This document shows, piece by piece, positions 62,501-64,000 of a DNA stretch of 64,000 bases. The notes under the pieces are model-generated. The model was not told the DNA's origin and searched no databases. It saw only the letters and a program-made list of their open reading frames with translations. The stretch covers positions 1 to 64,000 of the forward strand of contig CAIXFN010000072.1 of the NCBI GenBank assembly GCA_903918755.1, in the 5' to 3' direction. The stretch is from an uncultured Pedosphaera sp. GTDB lineage: Bacteria; Verrucomicrobiota; Verrucomicrobiia; Limisphaerales; Pedosphaeraceae. Position 1 is the first letter of the stretch; each line of letters begins with the position of its first letter. A program made the translations under genes and the position numbers.

Positions 62501-64000
62501 GCGGATGGCGGATTGGTGGCGGCGGGCTCAACCACTGCGGCGGTGAACCTGCAATGGGGATTCATCATGCCGCCCATCAATGATTTTGCCCAGCAGGCGT
62601 TCAATTTCAGTGTGGGCAGCTTTCACATGCCGGGCAATTTTCTGCGCGGCGACCAGAACCAGCTCGCCGACGTGCAAGGTCCGGCGACCATTTTGTACAC
62701 CGGGTTTGGCGCGACGAATTTGAACCTGATTGAGCGCCCCTTGACGGCCGGGTATTCGGACGGTTTTGCGGATTATGCGGGCATCAATTTCCGTTGTGAT
62801 GCGGACAGCGCCCACAACGCCCGGAGCACCATAGCCGGCACCAAGAACATCAATTGGCGGCTCACCGGCCGGTCAAAATATTACGTTCGCTACGCCGGGG
62901 TCAGCGGCATTCACGAAGCGGTCCTGGGCAGTTTTCCCACCAACCTGGTATTGTGGGGGTATAAATTCGGCTTCTCCAACTATGGAGTGTCCTATCTGGC
63001 CAGTCAGATGCACGATTCGCGAACGGATGGTCAGATCACGTTGCCAAATCCCGCCGGCTTTGTGCAGGGTTTTGACAACATGAAGTTCACCTGCCTGGGC
63101 GCTCCCGAATCGGCGGATGTGCCGCAGGGCGACGGTTTCAAAGTCATGGCCTACTGGCAGGCGGATTTCAAAACCGATTCCATCGAGTTCGCGAGCACCA
63201 ATACTTGCTCGCCCGCCGGCGGAGACCTGGTCCTTGGAATCGAAGCGCACGCTTCCCATGTGGACAAGGCGCTCTATGGCCGGGTCGGCTTTTTCCCCAA
63301 CGGCGACCAGATTCCGGCTTCCGCACAGATCAGCGATGTCACTTCCCGGTTAAAGCTGCCGAACCTCATCAAAATCGAGGGCCCGAACAAGACCACGTAT
63401 ACGTTCACGACTGTTCAGGATGGCTATTACAATACCTTCGCGGGTTCGCCCGGAGTCTCCGTGCCGGGTTGGATCAACATTTTCGGAAAAATGGACGTGC
63501 CGTTCTTCGAGGATTTGAAGGTACATCTGCAAACCAGTGCCCATACCAACGGCGCCGCGGCCAGCAACTCGACGATCAACCTTTCCGGCGGTTGGCCGCG
63601 TCCGGGCAGCGGCCACCCTGACTACGGCTGGGATGATACCTCCATGCGGAATCCCTTCGAGACCAACCTGTTCGACTGGAAAAACCTGGGCTGGCCCGGG
63701 AGCAGCGGTGGTTTGACGATCGATAAATACCGGAATAACCCGGACCAGCCCAACTACCATCCCCGCGCCGTGCGTCTCTGGCTGGGGGTGGTGGACTTTG
63801 ATTATCCGCTGACCTGGACCCCCCAACATTCCTTTATGTCCTGGAAGGAACAGGAGGTCGATCTGCTCATCGTCCACATCAAGCACAACGTCAAATACAT
63901 GGATGCCAAGCGCGCGGAAATTGACTTCGGCGCCCAATATGACGGCCTGCCCAATATCAGCATCGCCAATCTCGCTTTCAATGCCATTGATGGAGCCACG
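59582..64000 (+). CDS. Giant secreted multidomain protein, N-terminal part
   Basis: From ATG 59582 the frame is open for 1,473 codons to the window edge, so the gene is truncated here. A long signal peptide is visible (LAGCLLLLVLLLLARGAGAQ, near 45). Residues about 50-215 look like a choice-of-anchor J / MAM-like jelly roll (SEGFEGSFPQGWN, WYLDDILVA). A PPC-like domain follows (NSVWFRWIAPSSGTVTFNTF, TEYRIALDGF). The rest is Asn/Thr/Gly-rich beta structure with no known catalytic motif and few cysteines (CPDCGGGG is an exception). It is probably a surface or extracellular structural or adhesive protein. No clear ribosome site was seen. Confidence 0.8.
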   Translation, partial: MKSLRQTNHSGIQASIFPTPDDTSPLPQRALAGCLLLLVLLLLARGAGAQTVSTLVSEGFEGSFPQGWNVGNTNAAQSVSWGKVDSTFGGEGTHGGSFKGYCAAIGFLGTSNNPTYTTNMGVYMSRVVNLTPFTNASLSFWYKMPGVEACCDAARVMVDTTVVWSSAATQIGWTQVVIPLTAYLGGSHTLKFEFDSDHSVVAEGWYLDDILVAASPPPANDAFTNAVTLAGVSGSTSGTTVGASKEPGEPSHAGNNGGNSVWFRWIAPSSGTVTFNTFGSAFDTLLAAYRGTNVSALTTVTFDDDISPFTTSAITFDAVAGTEYRIALDGFGGAAGTYTLSWLYPVVTETVLSTAVTNVNNFIYDSDIAFGGAYNRDRLLVTTSVASTNQSAAQHFSTYALRYRLLDTNGLPQPILDSNGTTNAAFTYNFTNTINIAGHVSLTSATSAGLKPLVRLDPYNQYSVEVKIQRIGAFTGAAITNNPTTFLEFTNLVSGDVALNVIPFHFGDSFSQNWAVRSAPGQSALLVNASFGVFRYDDFSSALPSTDNTTVSFNYQLRRASDNALIPLKNSTTNFVHGVPSYTAGVPKTVGSLAVSDTLQVEPVGQIDCINDTYYLTVNFSCANGPSQPLVGGNPKATVATRVLYFNGNLFFGNIQTTIGQFGVGPSSTPPAGGLIAVGLPSVDGVVTAQTDHSYAGAGPLNANLNPAGDAFVTAGNAVLNAPVPDTDSLAKVRFTRGAMTLTPSGTKADITVLLPGGLGYRTNDINSKIIKPSILFTSVPMTTQLNPTTDLTYLPGVNIYAAEESKPVWLVTDRITWHLSSGKFDLPPVGVGAVCVRVLEYASLFSVSNNLVDPVNMGDKRSNDKYWLAVNGILSTATVRPDASSNALLTTAFSFTSANFRTHFPYDTFLGWSGGGKMTVVDDLPVPGAGSALFGNGPVSVSYTRDCPDCGGGGSANGTPTIVPTGGQLNFTADGGLVAAGSTTAAVNLQWGFIMPPINDFAQQAFNFSVGSFHMPGNFLRGDQNQLADVQGPATILYTGFGATNLNLIERPLTAGYSDGFADYAGINFRCDADSAHNARSTIAGTKNINWRLTGRSKYYVRYAGVSGIHEAVLGSFPTNLVLWGYKFGFSNYGVSYLASQMHDSRTDGQITLPNPAGFVQGFDNMKFTCLGAPESADVPQGDGFKVMAYWQADFKTDSIEFASTNTCSPAGGDLVLGIEAHASHVDKALYGRVGFFPNGDQIPASAQISDVTSRLKLPNLIKIEGPNKTTYTFTTVQDGYYNTFAGSPGVSVPGWINIFGKMDVPFFEDLKVHLQTSAHTNGAAASNSTINLSGGWPRPGSGHPDYGWDDTSMRNPFETNLFDWKNLGWPGSSGGLTIDKYRNNPDQPNYHPRAVRLWLGVVDFDYPLTWTPQHSFMSWKEQEVDLLIVHIKHNVKYMDAKRAEIDFGAQYDGLPNISIANLAFNAIDGAT

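Overview
The window is high-GC, densely coded bacterial DNA that looks like a Verrucomicrobiota chromosome, probably of the Pedosphaera/Limisphaerales type. This is inferred from the gene families. They include a PA14/DUF1592-DUF1588-DUF1585 cytochrome paired with a DUF1552 protein, two CRTAC1-type (FG-GAP plus ASPIC/UnbV) propellers, a multihaem cytochrome fused to TPRs, many two-component systems and very large secreted proteins. I found no rRNA, intact tRNA, CRISPR array or intact insertion sequence.

Layout. 0-5.7 kb (+): the tail of a gene, a thioredoxin-like protein, a secreted alpha/beta hydrolase and the DUF1592/DUF1552 pair. 5.7-16 kb (-): a GNAT acetyltransferase, an ABC-2 exporter pair, an AlkA-like glycosylase, signal peptidase I, a LarA-family protein, a sulfotransferase and an NtrC-type regulator with its histidine kinase. 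16-19.3 kb (+): a single-domain receiver behind a sigma-54-like promoter, and an arylsulfotransferase-family protein. 19.4-24.9 kb: a BI-1 protein (-), then a tightly overlapping seven-gene pseudopilus-like operon (+). 24.9-33.3 kb: an OmpR-type two-component pair, an HD protein, a UvrD-type helicase, a STAS protein, HolA and a DUF151 nuclease.

33.3-43.3 kb is the most suggestive functional cluster. A secreted CRTAC1 protein diverges over 44 bp from a LytS/LytTR pair. These are followed by an outer-membrane barrel candidate, a membrane five-haem cytochrome with TPRs, and a membrane-anchored CRTAC1 paralogue. It could be a surface electron-transfer or cofactor-handling system, but that is inference.

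43.4-47.4 kb holds a glycosyltransferase-like gene, a flippase and a sedolisin (S53) peptidase with no propeptide. 47.4-57.4 kb is accessory-looking: an orphan coiled-coil membrane protein, a 1,899-residue CHASE/GAF/9xPAS kinase and a hybrid kinase. The two kinases are bracketed by related direct repeats of about 152 bp. 57.2-59.6 kb is non-coding and full of repeats: a 220-bp direct repeat pair, 20-bp tandem units and an inverted repeat. It reads as a graveyard of mobile elements. From 59,582 an open frame of at least 1,473 codons encodes a giant secreted protein that runs off the window.
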